Translations under genes and position numbers: made by a program
Shown: positions 1 to 10,310 of the stretch, in pieces
Layout of the letters: the number at the start of each line of letters is the position of its first letter
Position numbering within the stretch: the stretch's first letter is position 1
From: Symbiodinium natans
Lineage: Eukaryota; Sar; Dinophyceae; Suessiales; Symbiodiniaceae
NCBI GenBank assembly: GCA_905221605.1
Contig: CAJNDS010002707.1
Span: forward strand, 230,001 to 262,500
Length of the DNA stretch: 32,500 bases
Direction: 5' to 3'
The notes under the pieces: generated by a model
Databases searched by the model: none
What the model saw: the letters and a program-made list of their open reading frames with translations, nothing else
What the model was told of the DNA's origin: nothing

Positions 1-1765
1 CCTAAACCCTAAGCGGACATGTAGGATTGGGAAATCCCGAAACCCAAAAGGAGATGTTGGTTGCCAAACCCTAAACCTTAAAAGCAAATGTTGGTTGCCA
101 AACCCTAAACCTTAAAAGGAGATGTTGGTGGTTGCCAAACCCTAAACCCTAAAAGGAGATGTTGGTTGCCAAAAACATAAACACTTAAAGGAGATGTTGG
201 TTGCCAAGCCCTAAGCCCTAAAAGGCCCTAAACCCGAAAAGGAGATGTTGGTTGCCAAATCCTTCACCCTATAAAAGAAGATGTTGGTTGCCAAACCCTA
301 AGCCCTAAAAGGAGATGTTGGTTGCCAAACCCTAAACCCTAAAATGAGATGTTGGTTGCCAAGCCCTAAGCCCTAAAAGGCCCTCAACCCTAAAAAGAGA
401 TGTTGGTCGCCAAACCCTAAACCTAACAGGAAATGTTGGTGGGAAAACCCTAAACCCTCAAAGGATATGTTGGTTGCCAAACCCTAAACCCGAAAAGGAG
501 ATGTTGGTTGTCAAACCCTAAACCCCAAAAGGAGATATTGGCTGCCAAACCCTAAACCCTAAAAGGAGATGTTGGTTGCCAAACCCTAAACCCTAAGGAG
601 ATGTTGGTTGCCAAACCCTAAACCCGAAAAGGAGATGTTGGTTGCCAAACCCTAAACCCTAAAAAGAGATGTTGGTTGCCAAGCCCTAAGCCCTAAAAGG
701 CCCTAAGCCCTAAAAGGAGTTGGTTGCCAAGCCCTAAACCCTAAAAGGAAATGTTGGTGGGAAACCCCTAAACCCCCTCAGGAGATGCTGGTTGCCAAAC
801 CCTAAACCCGAAAAGGCCCTAAGCCCTAAAAGGAGGGGAGATGCCTAAACCCTAAAAGGAGATGTTGGTTGCCAAGCCCTAAACCTTGGAAGGAGATGTT
901 GGTTGCCAAGCCCTAAGCCCTAAAAGGCCCTAAACCTTAAAAGGAGATGTTGATTGCCAAACCCTAAACCTAAAAGGAAATGTTGGTGGGAAAACCCTAA
1001 ACCCCAAAAGGAGATGTTGGTTGCCAAGCCCTAAACCCTAAAATGAGATGTTGGTTGCCAAACCCTAAACCCTAAAAGGAGATGTTGGTTGCCAAGCCCT
1101 AAACCCTAAAAGGAGATGTTGGTTGCCAAACCCTAAACCCTAAAAGGAGATGTTGGTTGCCAAACCCTAAACCCTGAAAGGAGATGTTGGTTGCCAAACC
1201 CTAAACCCTAAAAGGAGATGTTGGTTGCCAAACCTTAAGTCCTGAAAGGAGATGTTGGTTGCCAAGCCCTAAACCCTAAAAGGAGATGTTGGTTGCCAAA
1301 CCCTAAACCCTAAAAGGAGATGTTGGTTGCCAATCCCTAAACCCTAAAGGAGATGTTGGTTGCCAAACCCTAAACCCTAAAAGGAGATGTTGGTTGCCAA
1401 ACCTTAAATCCTAAAAGGAGATGTTGGTTTCCAAACCCTAAACCCTAAGAGGCCCTAAACCCCAAAAGGAGATGTTGGTTGCCAAGCCCTAAACCCTAAA
1501 AGGAGATGTTGGTTGCCAAACCCTAAACCCTAAAAGGCCCTCAACCCCAAAAGGAGATGTTGGTTGCCAAACCCTAAACCCTAAAAGGCCCTAAACCCTA
1601 AAAGGTGTTGTTGGTTGCCAAGCACTAAACCCCAAAAGAGGTGTTGGTTGGCAAACCCTCAACCTCAAAGGAGATGTTGGTTGCCAAACCCAAAACCCCA
1701 ACTGGAAATGTTGGAGTTGACCAAGCCTCAACCCCAAAAAGAAATGTTGATTACCAAAACCCTGA
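1..1765. repeat. Telomere-derived satellite, ~34-bp unit
   Basis: Roughly fifty imperfect copies of a unit made of one or two CCCTAAA heptamers plus the spacer AAGGAGATGTTGGTTGCCAA. Unit length varies because some copies carry one heptamer and others two, or a CCCTAAG/AAGGCCCT insertion. The copies diverge toward the right end (1600-1765). No coding exon is visible here. This could be a subtelomeric or telomere-associated satellite, or an internal array seeded by telomeric DNA. The window alone does not say whether a chromosome end lies to the left. Confidence 0.9.
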
Positions 1766-1782
1766 ATGATGCCACAACCTGA

Positions 1783-1957
1783 AAAAGACACAGATAACCC
1801 CCCCAAAAAGACGCAGATAACCCAGTGAACCGCCCAAAATCGTGGCAGGTCCCACGAAACCGAGGAAAAAAAGACGCAGACAACCCAGAAAAAAAAGACG
1901 CAGATAACCCGAAAAAAAAGACGCAGATAACCCAAAAAACAAAGACGCAGATAACCT
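1783..1957. repeat. 19-bp minisatellite (AAAAAGACGCAGATAACCC)
   Basis: About six copies of AAAAAGACGCAGATAACCC with small changes (ACACAG, GACAACCC) are interrupted once by a unique stretch around 1823-1868. It follows directly on the satellite. The open frames across it are products of the repeat and not evidence of a gene. Confidence 0.8.
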
Positions 1958-2042
1958 CTTCTCCGTTAGTTGTATATTGTTCGCCGAACGATACAAAGTT
2001 AGGGGAACGAAGCTCTCACTCTTCATGAAGAATCTTTGGTGC

Positions 2043-2145
2043 GCTCAAGTCCTTGTAAGGGCACCTTCGAAGTCCTAAAGGAAGAATTTACCAAGTGAAA
2101 AAAAAGGGGGGGCTTTTTTATTGACACGCAAGAAGGGACTTGAGC
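2043..2145. mobile_element. Hairpin (MITE-like) element
   Basis: GCTCAAGTCC near 2043 is matched by its reverse complement GGGACTTGAGC ending near 2145, giving terminal inverted repeats of about 11-17 bp around a non-coding core with runs of A, G and T. It is small, has no ORF and sits between repeats. It is a single copy in this window, so mobility is inferred only from its shape. Confidence 0.45.
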
Positions 2146-2362
2146 CCCTAAATCCTTCCCAGGCCTTGGGGTCGAAGCCAAGAAGCCACCCTAAGCCCTA
2201 AGGCCGTAAGCCGTAAGGCCCTAAGCCCTAAGCCCTAAGGCCTAAGCCCTAAGCCCTAAGCCCTAAGCCCTAAGCCTTGAACCCTCAACCCTAAACCCTA
2301 CACCCGAAACCCTAAACCCTGAATCCTGAACCCTGAACCCGAAACCCTCAACCCCCTCACAG

Positions 2363-3853
2363 TCGAGCCAGGCTCGCCAGCTGTCGCGGCGGTTGAACCG
2401 CCCGCCCGTGAGTCGACGCGCACGCAATTCAATTTTTTTCGGGTTTAGGGTTTAGGGTTTAGGGCTTACTAGTGGGGTTTGGGGCATAGGGTTTAGGGTT
2501 TCGGGCTAGGGTTTACGGGGTTTGTAGGGTTTGCAGGATTGGAAGGGCGTAAAGGGTTGGGGCTTACAGGCATGTTTTGGGGGTTTAGGGTTTGTAAGGT
2601 TGAGGGTTTCGGGGAACCGGACGGTTTAGAGTGGAAGGCGGCAGCTTGGGATGCTGGGCAGTTTGGGATGCTGGGGCTTGGGTTTAGGATGTGGGATGTG
2701 GGGTGAGGTTCCCTGTACGCCCTAAACCTTCTAGCCCCAACCCTAAACCTTCTAACCCTAAACCCTAAACCCTAAACCCTAAACCCTAAATCCTACACCC
2801 GAAGCCCCGAAACCTCTGCGGATTGCGAAGCCAAGCTGGAGGCCGCCACTTGTGGAGGTCCCACACGCGCGCGTGACGGAGCTCGGAAGGGGGCTTCGGG
2901 TGTGGGGTTGCTGGCTGTAGGGGACTTTGGGGTTCAGCAGGGTTTTTAGGGTTTAGGGCTTAGGGCTTACCTTAAACCCTAAACCCTAAACCCTAAACCC
3001 TAAACCCCAAACCCTAAACCCCAAACCCTAAACCCTAAACCCTAAACCCACCCCCAATCCAGCGCAGGATCTGAAATGGATGCTGCGCAGCCTCGACTAT
3101 GCGCCTCGGCTGGACTCGGAGGTTTGGAGCTCCCCGAAGCTCCTCGAGTCCAAGAGCCCTAAACCCTCAACCCTAAACCCCAAGCCCGAAGCCCTAAACC
3201 CTAAACCCTAAACCCTAAACCCTAAACCCGAAACCCGAAACCCTAAACCCTAAACCCTAAACCCTGAACCCCCTTAAGAACTTGAAGCCCTTAGAGAAGC
3301 GCCTTCTCAGAGACTTGCTTTTACGATCTGTGTTCGAGACTGTTTGTGGTGCCTAGACCCGAAACCCTAAACCCGAAACCCTCAACCCTATACCCGAGAC
3401 TAAACCCTAAACCCTAAACCCCAGGTCAGGCAAGATGTGCCGTTCAACTCACTGGAGCTGCTCTGGCAGGGTAGGCTCCTGCGACCCAGCTGCAGGGGGG
3501 GTTCGGGTCTATTCAGTGTTTAGGGTTTAGGGCTTATGGTAAGAGTCTGCTTACAGCTCAGTCGTATTTTCCCATCCGTTTTTTGGTCAAGCCAAAGCCG
3601 GGTTCCCAGGAATCTGTACAGGGTTTCATACGTCACAGCCTTGAAGGCACAAAGCTTAAAAACGCTAAACCCTAAACCCTAAACCCTAAACCCTAAACCC
3701 TAAACCCTAAACCCTAAACCCTAAACCCTAAACCCTAAACCCTAAACCCTAAACATCTCAAGCACTTGACCCCCCAGCGCATCATCTACTCCAGCTTGCA
3801 ATGATGCCGCGAACAGGCATGAGGACATCAGCCCGGATGCGCAGAACAGGGCG
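2363..3853 (+). CDS. Gene A, 5' exon cluster (unrecognised protein)
   Basis: Proposed exons are 2363-2407, about 2836-2886, 3068-3145, 3279-3341, 3425-3470, 3557-3646 and 3795-3853. The first ends in a consensus GTGAGT donor. From 3068 onward the phases agree across GA, GT, GT and GC donors with AG acceptors. Recognisable peptides are DLKWMLRSLDYAPRLDSEVW, NLKPLEKRLLRDLLLRSVFE, DVPFNSLELLWQ and SYFPIRFLVKPKPGS. Codon third positions are GC-rich and the introns consist of CCCTAAA/TTTAGGG arrays. No start codon was assigned and no family was recognised. Exons further right may belong to the same gene. Exon ends are hand-placed and could be off by a few bases. Confidence 0.5.
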
Positions 3854-4510
3854 GTCGGGTTTAGGTCTGAGTTCCTGGAGCCCTAAGCTCCAGGGCCCGG
3901 CCTAAACCTACCCTAAACCCTAAACCCTAAACCCTAAACCCTAAACCCTAAACCCTAAACCCTAAACCCTAAACCCTAAACCCTAAACCCTAAACTCAAG
4001 GCTTAGGCCGCTCCCTCTAAAGTGGGGACGGCGCTTAAGCGCAGGCCGACGCTCGGAGGTCGGTAGCACCCACCATGAGCCCACACCAACCTCCGTGCGG
4101 CCCGGCCTTGGAGGGAAAGGGGTACTCTCAAGAGCCTCAGCCCTCCCTGCAACCCTGCTGAGACTCTCTCCCTGCGCCTTCTAGAGACCCTCGCCCGGAA
4201 CCTGCTTGGGACCCTCTATTCTTGCCCCTGACACGAACTGCCCTGAAACAGAAGAAGCTTCTGGAAGTGGACTGTTGACTGAGTTTAGGCCTAGACCCTA
4301 CAAGAAATGGGATTGGGTGGCTTTGCCGCCTCGGACGGCGTGGGGTGGGAGAAAAGAAGTGTTAGATGGCCTTCCACAGTCGGGCCAAAGCTGCTTTTCT
4401 CGAGCCTCACGAAGCTTTCAAACTGATTCCGTATCCAAACCTCACAGCATCTACGCCCTGTGACAGCAAACCCTAAACCCTAAACCTAAACCCGAAACCC
4501 CTATATGGGT

Positions 4511-4590
4511 ACATGCAGACTTCAGGCCAGATGAGGTTCCCCTTCGTTCGCTGGGGCCGGACCCGGTGCTCCGTGGATGCTCTGCGGGTT
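4511..4590 (+). CDS. Probable exon, gene A
   Basis: A GC-rich island between telomeric arrays reads ADFRPDEVPLRSLGPDPVLR in one frame, with CAG acceptors near 4519 and 4526 and TTTAGGG repeats right after it. The phase to its neighbours was not resolved. The preceding stretch 4015-4463 is also non-repetitive and open in more than one frame (an ATG in a CACC context lies near 4075), but I could not choose a coding frame there. Confidence 0.35.
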
Positions 4591-4852
4591 CGGGTTTAGG
4601 GTTTAGGGTTTCGGGTTTAGGGTTTAGGGTCAGGGTTCAGGGTTTCAAGGTTTCGGGTTTTGGGGTTATGGTTTGGGGATGAGGGTTTAGGCCCTGGGAT
4701 TTGCAGGGTTTAGCTTAGGAAGGTTGAGGGCGTTAGGGTGGCTGAGGCCCGAACACGAGACTCCGGAAGCCGTAAACCCCGAAGCCCTCAGGGACCCCAG
4801 GCATTCCCAAATTTTCCCAAATCAACCCGAAACCCCCAAAACCCTAAGCCCC

Positions 4853-4940
4853 CCGCTGAGGCTGTACTTGCTGTACGACCGCTGGTCCCTACGCCGCAAG
4901 CGCCTTGCCGTCTGGAGGGCGAAGTCGCGCCGCGCCGCAT
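4853..4940 (+). CDS. Probable exon, gene A (basic peptide)
   Basis: This island encodes LRLYLLYDRWSLRRKRLAVW with GC-rich third positions, then reaches a TGA near 4938 unless a GC donor just after the Trp-Arg codons is used. The acceptor is probably CTGAG|G. The peptide is aromatic then strongly basic, as at the edge of a membrane segment, but no family is recognised. Neighbouring introns are telomere-like on both sides. Confidence 0.45.
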
Positions 4941-5504
4941 GACGCCGCCTTTGCACGCCCCAAAAGCTCGTCAAGCTTTGACGGGGTTGTGGGGTTTGTT
5001 TGTTTAGTGGTTGAGGTTTAGGGGTGTAGGTTTGGTGTTCAAGAGTCTGGGTGTTGGAAGTGGGGTTTAGGCGGGTTTAGGGCGCAGGGGTGGTGCCCAG
5101 CGAGCCCAATATACCCCTTAGTTCAGGACATTACCTTAATGTATATAGGGATCCTTGGCCGCTGAACCCTAAATCCTTAGTGACCCTAAAACGATGCCTT
5201 AAATCCTTAGTGAATCCTAAATCCTAAACCCTACACGCCCAGAACTCTCGACCCTAAACCCTACAGGCCCTGAGTCCCAAAGCTTGAATCCTAAAGGCCC
5301 CCTGAACCCGCAATCCTAAACCCTACTTGTAGAGGCCAAGAACCCAAAACCCAAAACCCAAAACCCAAAACCCAAAATCCAAAGGAGCATAGCTTGGGGT
5401 AATTCTCTTTTGGAGCCAGACCGACCCTAGCACGCGGATTAAATCCTTCTAGGCGTGGCACGACTACGGTGAGCACAACGGCCCCGGCCCCGAGCCCTCG
5501 CCAG

Positions 5505-5589
5505 GCTTTGTCTGACGGCTCGGGCTCGTCCGTGGGCCTGTCGCCACGCGGTATCGCTCGCTGCTGGCTATCGCAGCGCCCGCGGCTGG
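5505..5589 (+). CDS. Probable exon, gene A
   Basis: After an AG near 5504 the frame reads ALSDGSGSSVGLSPRGIARC followed by WLSQRPRLA, ending at a possible GC donor immediately before TTTAGGG repeats. It is GC-rich, with codon use like the other exons. A short serine/glycine-rich linker is all that can be said of it. Confidence 0.4.
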
Positions 5590-6741
5590 CTGCAGTTTAG
5601 GGTTTAGGAGCCAAGGTGAAGGTTTACGGTTTAGGGGAAGGCGGTTTAGGGCTTAGAGGAGGGAGGGGGGGATTCCATAGGAGGGGGGGGGGGCCTGGCG
5701 AGCCGAGCGCCGGTATCATAGACTAGTAGATAAAGAGCCTTCTAGACGTCCCTCCTTGTATACCTTAATCAGGGTGTGCAGTTGTTAGGGCCAGGCTTGC
5801 TTGGACCTCGCCGCCGTCAAGCCCTATCTCCAGGCAATATCCCAAAGGCCCCAAAGCCAAACCTGAAGTCCCCGAAGCCTGTAACCCCCCAACATATATA
5901 TCCTCTAACTTCGTAAACCTGGCACGCTAGGCCCTGGAACACCGCAATTCCTGAAGCCCAGTTGTAGGTCCACAGTCCACGGCACTTCTTAACCCAATCA
6001 CACTTGCTTTTTCAGCTAGCTTTCATCATACCTGGGTACGAGGCTTATACGTGGATGATAAGAGCCCTAAACCCCAAACCCTTAACCCTAAACCCCAAAC
6101 CCTAAACCCTAAATCCTAAACCCTAAACCTTAAACTTAAACCCCAAACCCTAAACCCTAAACCCTAAACCCTAAACCCTAAACCCTAAACCCTAAACCCT
6201 AAACCCTAAACCCTTGCTGATGGGTCTCATGGCTTCGCCTGGCAGCCTTGGAGACAGAGCTGCGAGGGTGCGCACAGGGTTTGTGGTTGTACTATGGGGT
6301 CGGAATAACTGCCTTTAGGGTTTAGGGTTTAGGGCTTAGGGATGGTTTAGGGTTTAGGGTTTAGGGTTTAGGGTTTAGGGTTTAGGGTAGTATTCCCCTA
6401 TGGTCCCTTTATTGTGATACTGTAATTTCCCCCCCGAAACCCTATTCTATCATTAAGGCCCCTGAATTACGCTTGAAGGTTTAGTGGGGTTGAGGTCTGC
6501 AGGGCCCTTAGGGTTTATGGCTTAGGGCTTTGCAAGGTCCTAGGGTTTTAGGGTTTAGGGGCTCTGGGGTGCTTTTTCTTTTGGGATCCTGCCTAGCATA
6601 CCCAAAAAGCCCAACGCCTAGATCACCATACCCTGAACCCCTAGACACGTTTTGGCAAGCCAAACCCTTCAGGAACCTACGATGACCGAGACAATCAACC
6701 CAAGAGTCCCAAGCCACACGTCACGTGCCCGTTATGGGAAG

Positions 6742-6871
6742 GACATCGGCTCAGCTTGAGGACTGTCAAAGTAGCGCCCTCGCTCTCGCCTCGAACGCCG
6801 CAGTGACACCTTGCAGCGATGCCCCTCACATGCGGAGACTGCTGCTGCCCAGAGGATTGCAACTGAGCTGC
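6742..6871 (+). CDS. Probable exon, gene A
   Basis: The acceptor GGAAG|G leads into an open frame of about 43 codons reading TSAQLEDCQSSALALASNAA and then a basic/leucine-rich stretch (MRRLLLPRGLQLSC). It ends at a GT donor directly followed by TTTAGGG arrays. Composition clearly differs from the flanking repeats. The function was not recognised. Weaker exon-like islands lie near 6230-6285 and 7470-7540. Confidence 0.5.
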
Positions 6872-7302
6872 GTTTTCGGTTTAGGGTTTAGGGTTTAGGG
6901 TTTAGGGTTTTGGGTAAGTTGAGGAGAGATGGTCCGAGGAAGCTTACGAATCATCCCCAAGCCAAGTTTAGGGTTTTCAGGGTTTGGGCTCCTGTCGTTT
7001 TGAGATTCAAGGTGGTTGTGTTTTTTCTTGGGAAATTGTCAGGTGTAGGTTCCAAGGTTTACATCCGGCTAGCAGGGCTGAGTGTTTGCGTTTGACAAAC
7101 CCAAAACTCCCTAAACTCCGTAAACCCCCCCCGAAGCCCTCAACCCCCCTAGACTCCAACACCACCCTGAAAACCCCCGCCCCCCCCCCCAAAAAAAAGA
7201 ACAAAAACCAACAACAACAAACAAAAACACCTAAACCCTCAACCCTAAACCCTAAACCAAAAGGAACAAAAAGCAAGCAAACAAGAAAATAAACCTTGTA
7301 AC

Positions 7303-7385
7303 TTGGGATGTTCCCCCATATAGTAACAGTCCTTAATAAGGATACTCCCCATTAAGGACTACTAGTACAAGGGGTAACATCCCAA
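7303..7385. mobile_element. GGGATGTTCCCCC hairpin MITE, copy 1
   Basis: An 83-bp near-palindrome. It opens TTGGGATGTTCCCCC, continues through CAGTCCTTAAT, and closes with the reverse complements ATTAAGGACT and CATCCCAA. It has no ORF. It is one of five copies in the window that share these ends, the others starting at 7589, 18694, 18885 and 26892. No clean target duplication is visible. Confidence 0.75.
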
Positions 7386-7588
7386 CCCTAACCCTGAACC
7401 CTGAACATTAAACCCTAAACCCTAAACCCTAAACCCTAAACCCTCTTAAGCCCTGTAGGTTCCCCCCACCCTGTGCTGGCCAAGGCCTGGCCGAGGAGTG
7501 CGGCTGCAAGTGTGGTGAGACGATGGCGCCCTTGACGAGAGGGGTTTAGGGTTTAGGGTTTAGGGTTTAGGGTTTAGGGTTCAGGTTG

Positions 7589-7687
7589 TGGGATGTTCAC
7601 CCTTATACTAGCAGTCCTTAATCGGGATTATGGTACCCCCTAGTATAATCCCTACTCAGGACTGTTTGTCTGAGGGGGAACATCCCA
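7589..7687. mobile_element. GGGATGTTCCCCC hairpin MITE, copy 2
   Basis: It opens TGGGATGTTCACCC, contains CAGTCCTTAAT, and closes GGGGGAACATCCCA. AGGTT occurs just outside both ends (before 7589 and after 7687), a possible short target duplication. It lies only 200 bp from copy 1, within a telomeric intron or spacer. Confidence 0.75.
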
Positions 7688-7907
7688 AGGTTCAGAGTTT
7701 ATAGAGCCTGTACGGATCCTATTGACGTAAGGCCCAAAAACCAGGCTTTAGGGTTTAGGGTTTAGGGTTTAGGGTTGATCCTAGGTACGTAAGGCCCAAA
7801 CCAGGCTTACTGGAGGGCTTTCTGGCCGTCTTTTGGGATTTGGGGTTAGTTGCGGTGGGAGTAGTGGAGGACCCCATGGTAACATTACCCCCGGACGGCC
7901 CCCCACC

Positions 7908-8045
7908 AAAACCCAAAACCCAAAACCCAGAACCCAAAACCCAAACCCGAAAACCGAAAACCCAAAACCCAAAACCCAAAACCCAAGACCCGAAACCCAA
8001 AGCCCAAGACTCAAAACCCAAAACCCAAAACCCAAGACTCAAGAC
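7908..8045. repeat. (CCCAAAA)n telomere-variant array
   Basis: A run of CCCAAAA heptamers with a few CCCGAAA and CCAAGAC variants, distinct from the CCCTAAA arrays around it. A shorter array of the same variant lies at 5343-5380. The long open frames on both strands here encode only repeat peptides. Confidence 0.85.
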
Positions 8046-8060
8046 CCTAAACTGCTTCAG

Positions 8061-8181
8061 GGGAGGGACCTGGAACCCGTGGACTGAGGTGTCTTTGGGG
8101 GCCTTCTTCGTGATTTGCGCCGCCGCGTTTTGGCTGGTGGGCTTCCTCTTCGGCTGGAACGGACCTGACACCGAATTCCAG
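8061..8181 (+). CDS. Gene A exon with membrane-spanning segment
   Basis: After the acceptor CTTCAG|G the frame encodes GGTWNPWTEVSLG and then a hydrophobic run FFVICAAAFWLVGFLFGW, followed by a polar tail NGPDTEF. This is a convincing transmembrane helix of about 20 residues. The exon probably ends at CAG|GACC (a GA donor) just before CCCTAAG repeats. Together with the exon at 9045 it suggests that gene A makes a multi-pass membrane protein. No transporter or receptor signature is visible. Confidence 0.6.
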
Positions 8182-8569
8182 GACCCTAAGCCCGAAGCCC
8201 TGAACCCTGAACCCTAGACCCTAAACCCTAAACCTCCAGCCTACTTGGGGGCAGAAGTTTTGGTTTTCGGTTATGGGGCAGTAGGGTTACAGGGGTTATA
8301 GGGTAGAGAGTTATGGGGTACAGGGGCTTGCAGAGTTGTAGGGTGATCGGGTTTTGTAGAGAATATGTGGTCATAGGGTTGTCGGGGTTGCAGGTGAATT
8401 CCGGGGCCCTTCCTGAATCCGAAGCTTGTAACCCGAAAACCTGAACTGCGACATCTTGTAGCCCCTAGAGCCTTAGGTTTTGGGGTGCGAAATGCAGGGC
8501 TCTTGTCGAATTAGGGTCTTGGGTTGGGAAGCCAGAGGGTCCTGCCCCTGTGTGGTCTCAGTGCGCTAG

Positions 8570-8630
8570 GATGGCCTGACGTACCACTCGTTCAACATGC
8601 GACTGGATCGCATACGAGGGTTCGTGATTT
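8570..8630 (+). CDS. Probable exon, gene A
   Basis: GCTAG|GATGGCC opens a frame reading DGLTYHSFNMRLDRIRGF, polar and basic, that continues toward 8690 without a stop. The exact donor was not resolved. An overlapping frame (8524-8799) is also open but ends in telomeric sequence. Confidence 0.4.
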
Positions 8631-8771
8631 CTGCTGGTGTTTTTTGTGCCTGCCAGCTACTGCAGTGGCCGAGGGGTCAGAGCCAGCTAGGCCCAAACCC
8701 ACTCCATCCACCCACCTGAGGGGAGGGGGGGGGGGACTCATGCGGGATGGGGTCGGCGAGGAGGGGGATTC

Positions 8772-8885
8772 GGGTTTAGGGTTAGGGTTTAGGGTTTAGG
8801 GTTTAGGGTTTAGGGTTTAGGGTTTAGGGTTTAGGGTTGAGGGTTTAGGGTTTAGGGTTTAGGGTTTAGGGTTTAGGGTTTAGGG
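8772..8885. repeat. (TTTAGGG)n interstitial telomeric array
   Basis: Near-perfect tandem TTTAGGG on the + strand, about 15 units, one of them degenerate (GTTGAGGG). It represents the G-rich orientation that typically lies downstream of exons in this window. Confidence 0.95.
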
Positions 8886-9044
8886 GGAAAGGGGGGGGTT
8901 CCCATGCAAACCTCTGAGCCCATGCGCAGAGGCGAAGTACCCGTATGCACCCTTAAACCCCAAACCCCAAACCTCACACCCTAAACCCCAAACCCTCACC
9001 CTAAACCCCAAACCCCAAACCCTAAACCCTAAACCTCTCCTGAG

Positions 9045-9150
9045 GTTCTGGTTCTACTTGGGCTTCGCAACGGCCGCCTTCGGCGGCGTCTACGCAGTCT
9101 ACGCCCGCGGTGGAAAGGCTTTCGCCAGGGAGGTGGAGGAGACTCAGGAG
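9045..9150 (+). CDS. Gene A exon with second membrane segment
   Basis: CTGAG|G leads into FWFYLGFATAAFGGVYAVYA, a hydrophobic helix, followed by an amphipathic charged stretch RGGKAFAREVEETQE. The exon ends at a GC donor (GAG|GCGGGG) in phase 0, which matches the phase of the acceptor at 9264. The helix followed by a charged tail resembles a membrane-exit segment. No family was recognised. Confidence 0.6.
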
Positions 9151-9171
9151 GCGGGGGGGGGGCTGCTGAAC

Positions 9172-9254
9172 CCTAAACCCTAAACCCTAAACCCTAAACC
9201 CTAAACCCTAAACCCTAAACCCTAAACCCTAAGCCCTAAGCCCTAAACCCTAAA
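9172..9254. repeat. (CCCTAAA)n interstitial telomeric array in an intron
   Basis: About eleven near-perfect CCCTAAA units, two of them CCCTAAG, fill most of the intron between the exons at 9045 and 9265. The C-rich strand faces the downstream acceptor. Confidence 0.95.
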
Positions 9255-9264
9255 CTGCCGAGAG

Positions 9265-9334
9265 CGCCGCTGTCCATTTACATGGGCGCTCGAGGCTTCG
9301 ACGGAGGTCCGGGACCGAGCGTCTCCACAGAACG
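9265..9334 (+). CDS. Probable exon, gene A
   Basis: A phase-0 acceptor CCGAGAG|CGC opens RRCPFTWALEASTEVRDRAS, ending at AACG|GTGAGG, a good GT donor. It joins the preceding membrane exon in frame. The following stretch 9335-9890 is non-repetitive and open over 150 codons in one frame (9451-9903), but I see no clear coding signal in it. Confidence 0.5.
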
Positions 9335-9913
9335 GTGAGGGAGGGTAAAGCCTCCCGGTAGACTGGGCCTGCAGTGCCTGGCTACGCCTCAGACCTAGGG
9401 CGTAAGCCCTAATATCATTAGGACCACAAAGCCGGCACCGTGGAGGTGTTTTGGTCTTTTTGGGGGGGTCGGGGGGGTACCCCCGCGGGGGTCTGGGCGT
9501 CATGACGCCCCCTGGCACCTTCCTGCAACCCGCTGGGCCCGCCTTCTGGTTGTGGATATCTGTTCAAATTTCTGCAGACCCTACCGAAGCCCCTGCCGCC
9601 TGGCGAGGACCTCCAAACCTGTCTTTCCTGGAGCCCTCTTCTGGGACCTTGCCTTTGCAAACTGTTTTCGTGGTTGAAAGGAGTACCGAGGCCCCTGCTT
9701 CCCCCTGCCGCTTTGCTGCCCTAAGGCTGCATGAAGCCCCGCGATCCAGGATTTGCCCAGGCCGTAATGAAAATGTTGGTTTTTTAGTATTGCAATCGAC
9801 GGTTTTCGGCACCCCTCCATTTTACTCCGTGAAAGCTCCAAGAAGCCTACGAGCCACTGACAGGCTCTTTAGAGAGGTTTGGGGGGTGAACCCTAAACCC
9901 TAAATGAGAATAG

Positions 9914-9990
9914 TTTGGGTGGTTGGGCTGGGACTACATGCTAACGCAAGCGAGCGGCCCGGGTGCTTTTAGCACCAGCGAGCTTCCCTT
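9914..9990 (+). CDS. Probable exon, gene A
   Basis: ATAG|TTTGGG opens FGWLGWDYMLTQASGPGAFS and continues TSELPFQ before CCCTAAA sequence. It is aromatic at the start and otherwise polar. The phase to the exon at 9265 does not match directly, so one exon between them is probably missing from this reading. Confidence 0.35.
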
Positions 9991-10062
9991 CCAAACACCC
10001 CAAGCCCTAAACCCTAGCCTAAACTAGTCCCAAAAAACCCTCGATCCTAAGCCCCATCACAG

Positions 10063-10310
10063 GGTCGTGCGACACCTCGCCATTCCCAAGCCAAAGCTCC
10101 ATGAAGACCTGGGTTTAGGGTTTAGGGTTTGGGGTTTAGCTCTTTTGACTCAGAGTATATTAAGTCTACTTCGTCTCCCCTAGAAACCCTTTCAAGATGC
10201 CCACAACCCAACTTCCTCACCCTGCTTACTACGTCAAAAGGGCTCAAGAGCAGGAGAACCAGAGGGCCCGAAACCCCCGAGTTGAGAAAGAGGCCGAAGA
10301 TCAAACATAA
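10063..10310 (+). CDS. Gene A, probable 3' exons with stop
   Basis: Exon 10063-10112 reads VVRHLAIPKPKLHEDL and is followed by a short TTTAGGG intron. The next exon begins near 10184 (CCCTAG|A). It reads PFKMPTTQLPHPAYYVKRAQ and then a charged, Glu/Arg-rich tail ending in TAA at 10308-10310. A competing frame through the same exon ends at 10324 and is compatible with a GT donor, so the C-terminus is uncertain. A charged cytosolic tail would fit a membrane protein. Confidence 0.45.

Noticed and set aside
1-300. A true telomere at the left end of the window
   Set aside because: The sequence is a degenerate satellite and not a pure terminal array, and a fixed window edge says nothing about a chromosome end.
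1-1765. Regularly spaced repeats of about 34 bp that might suggest a CRISPR array
   Set aside because: Both the repeat and the intervening parts are repeated, so there are no unique spacers, and the sequence is telomere-derived in a eukaryotic context.
4206-4463. An 85-codon + strand frame in unique sequence
   Set aside because: Other forward frames nearby look equally or more coding-like, and the third-position composition does not favour this one.
7755-8171. A 138-codon minus-strand frame rich in GFWVLG
   Set aside because: It is a translation of the CCCAAAA array. The real coding signal in the area is the + strand membrane exon at 8061.
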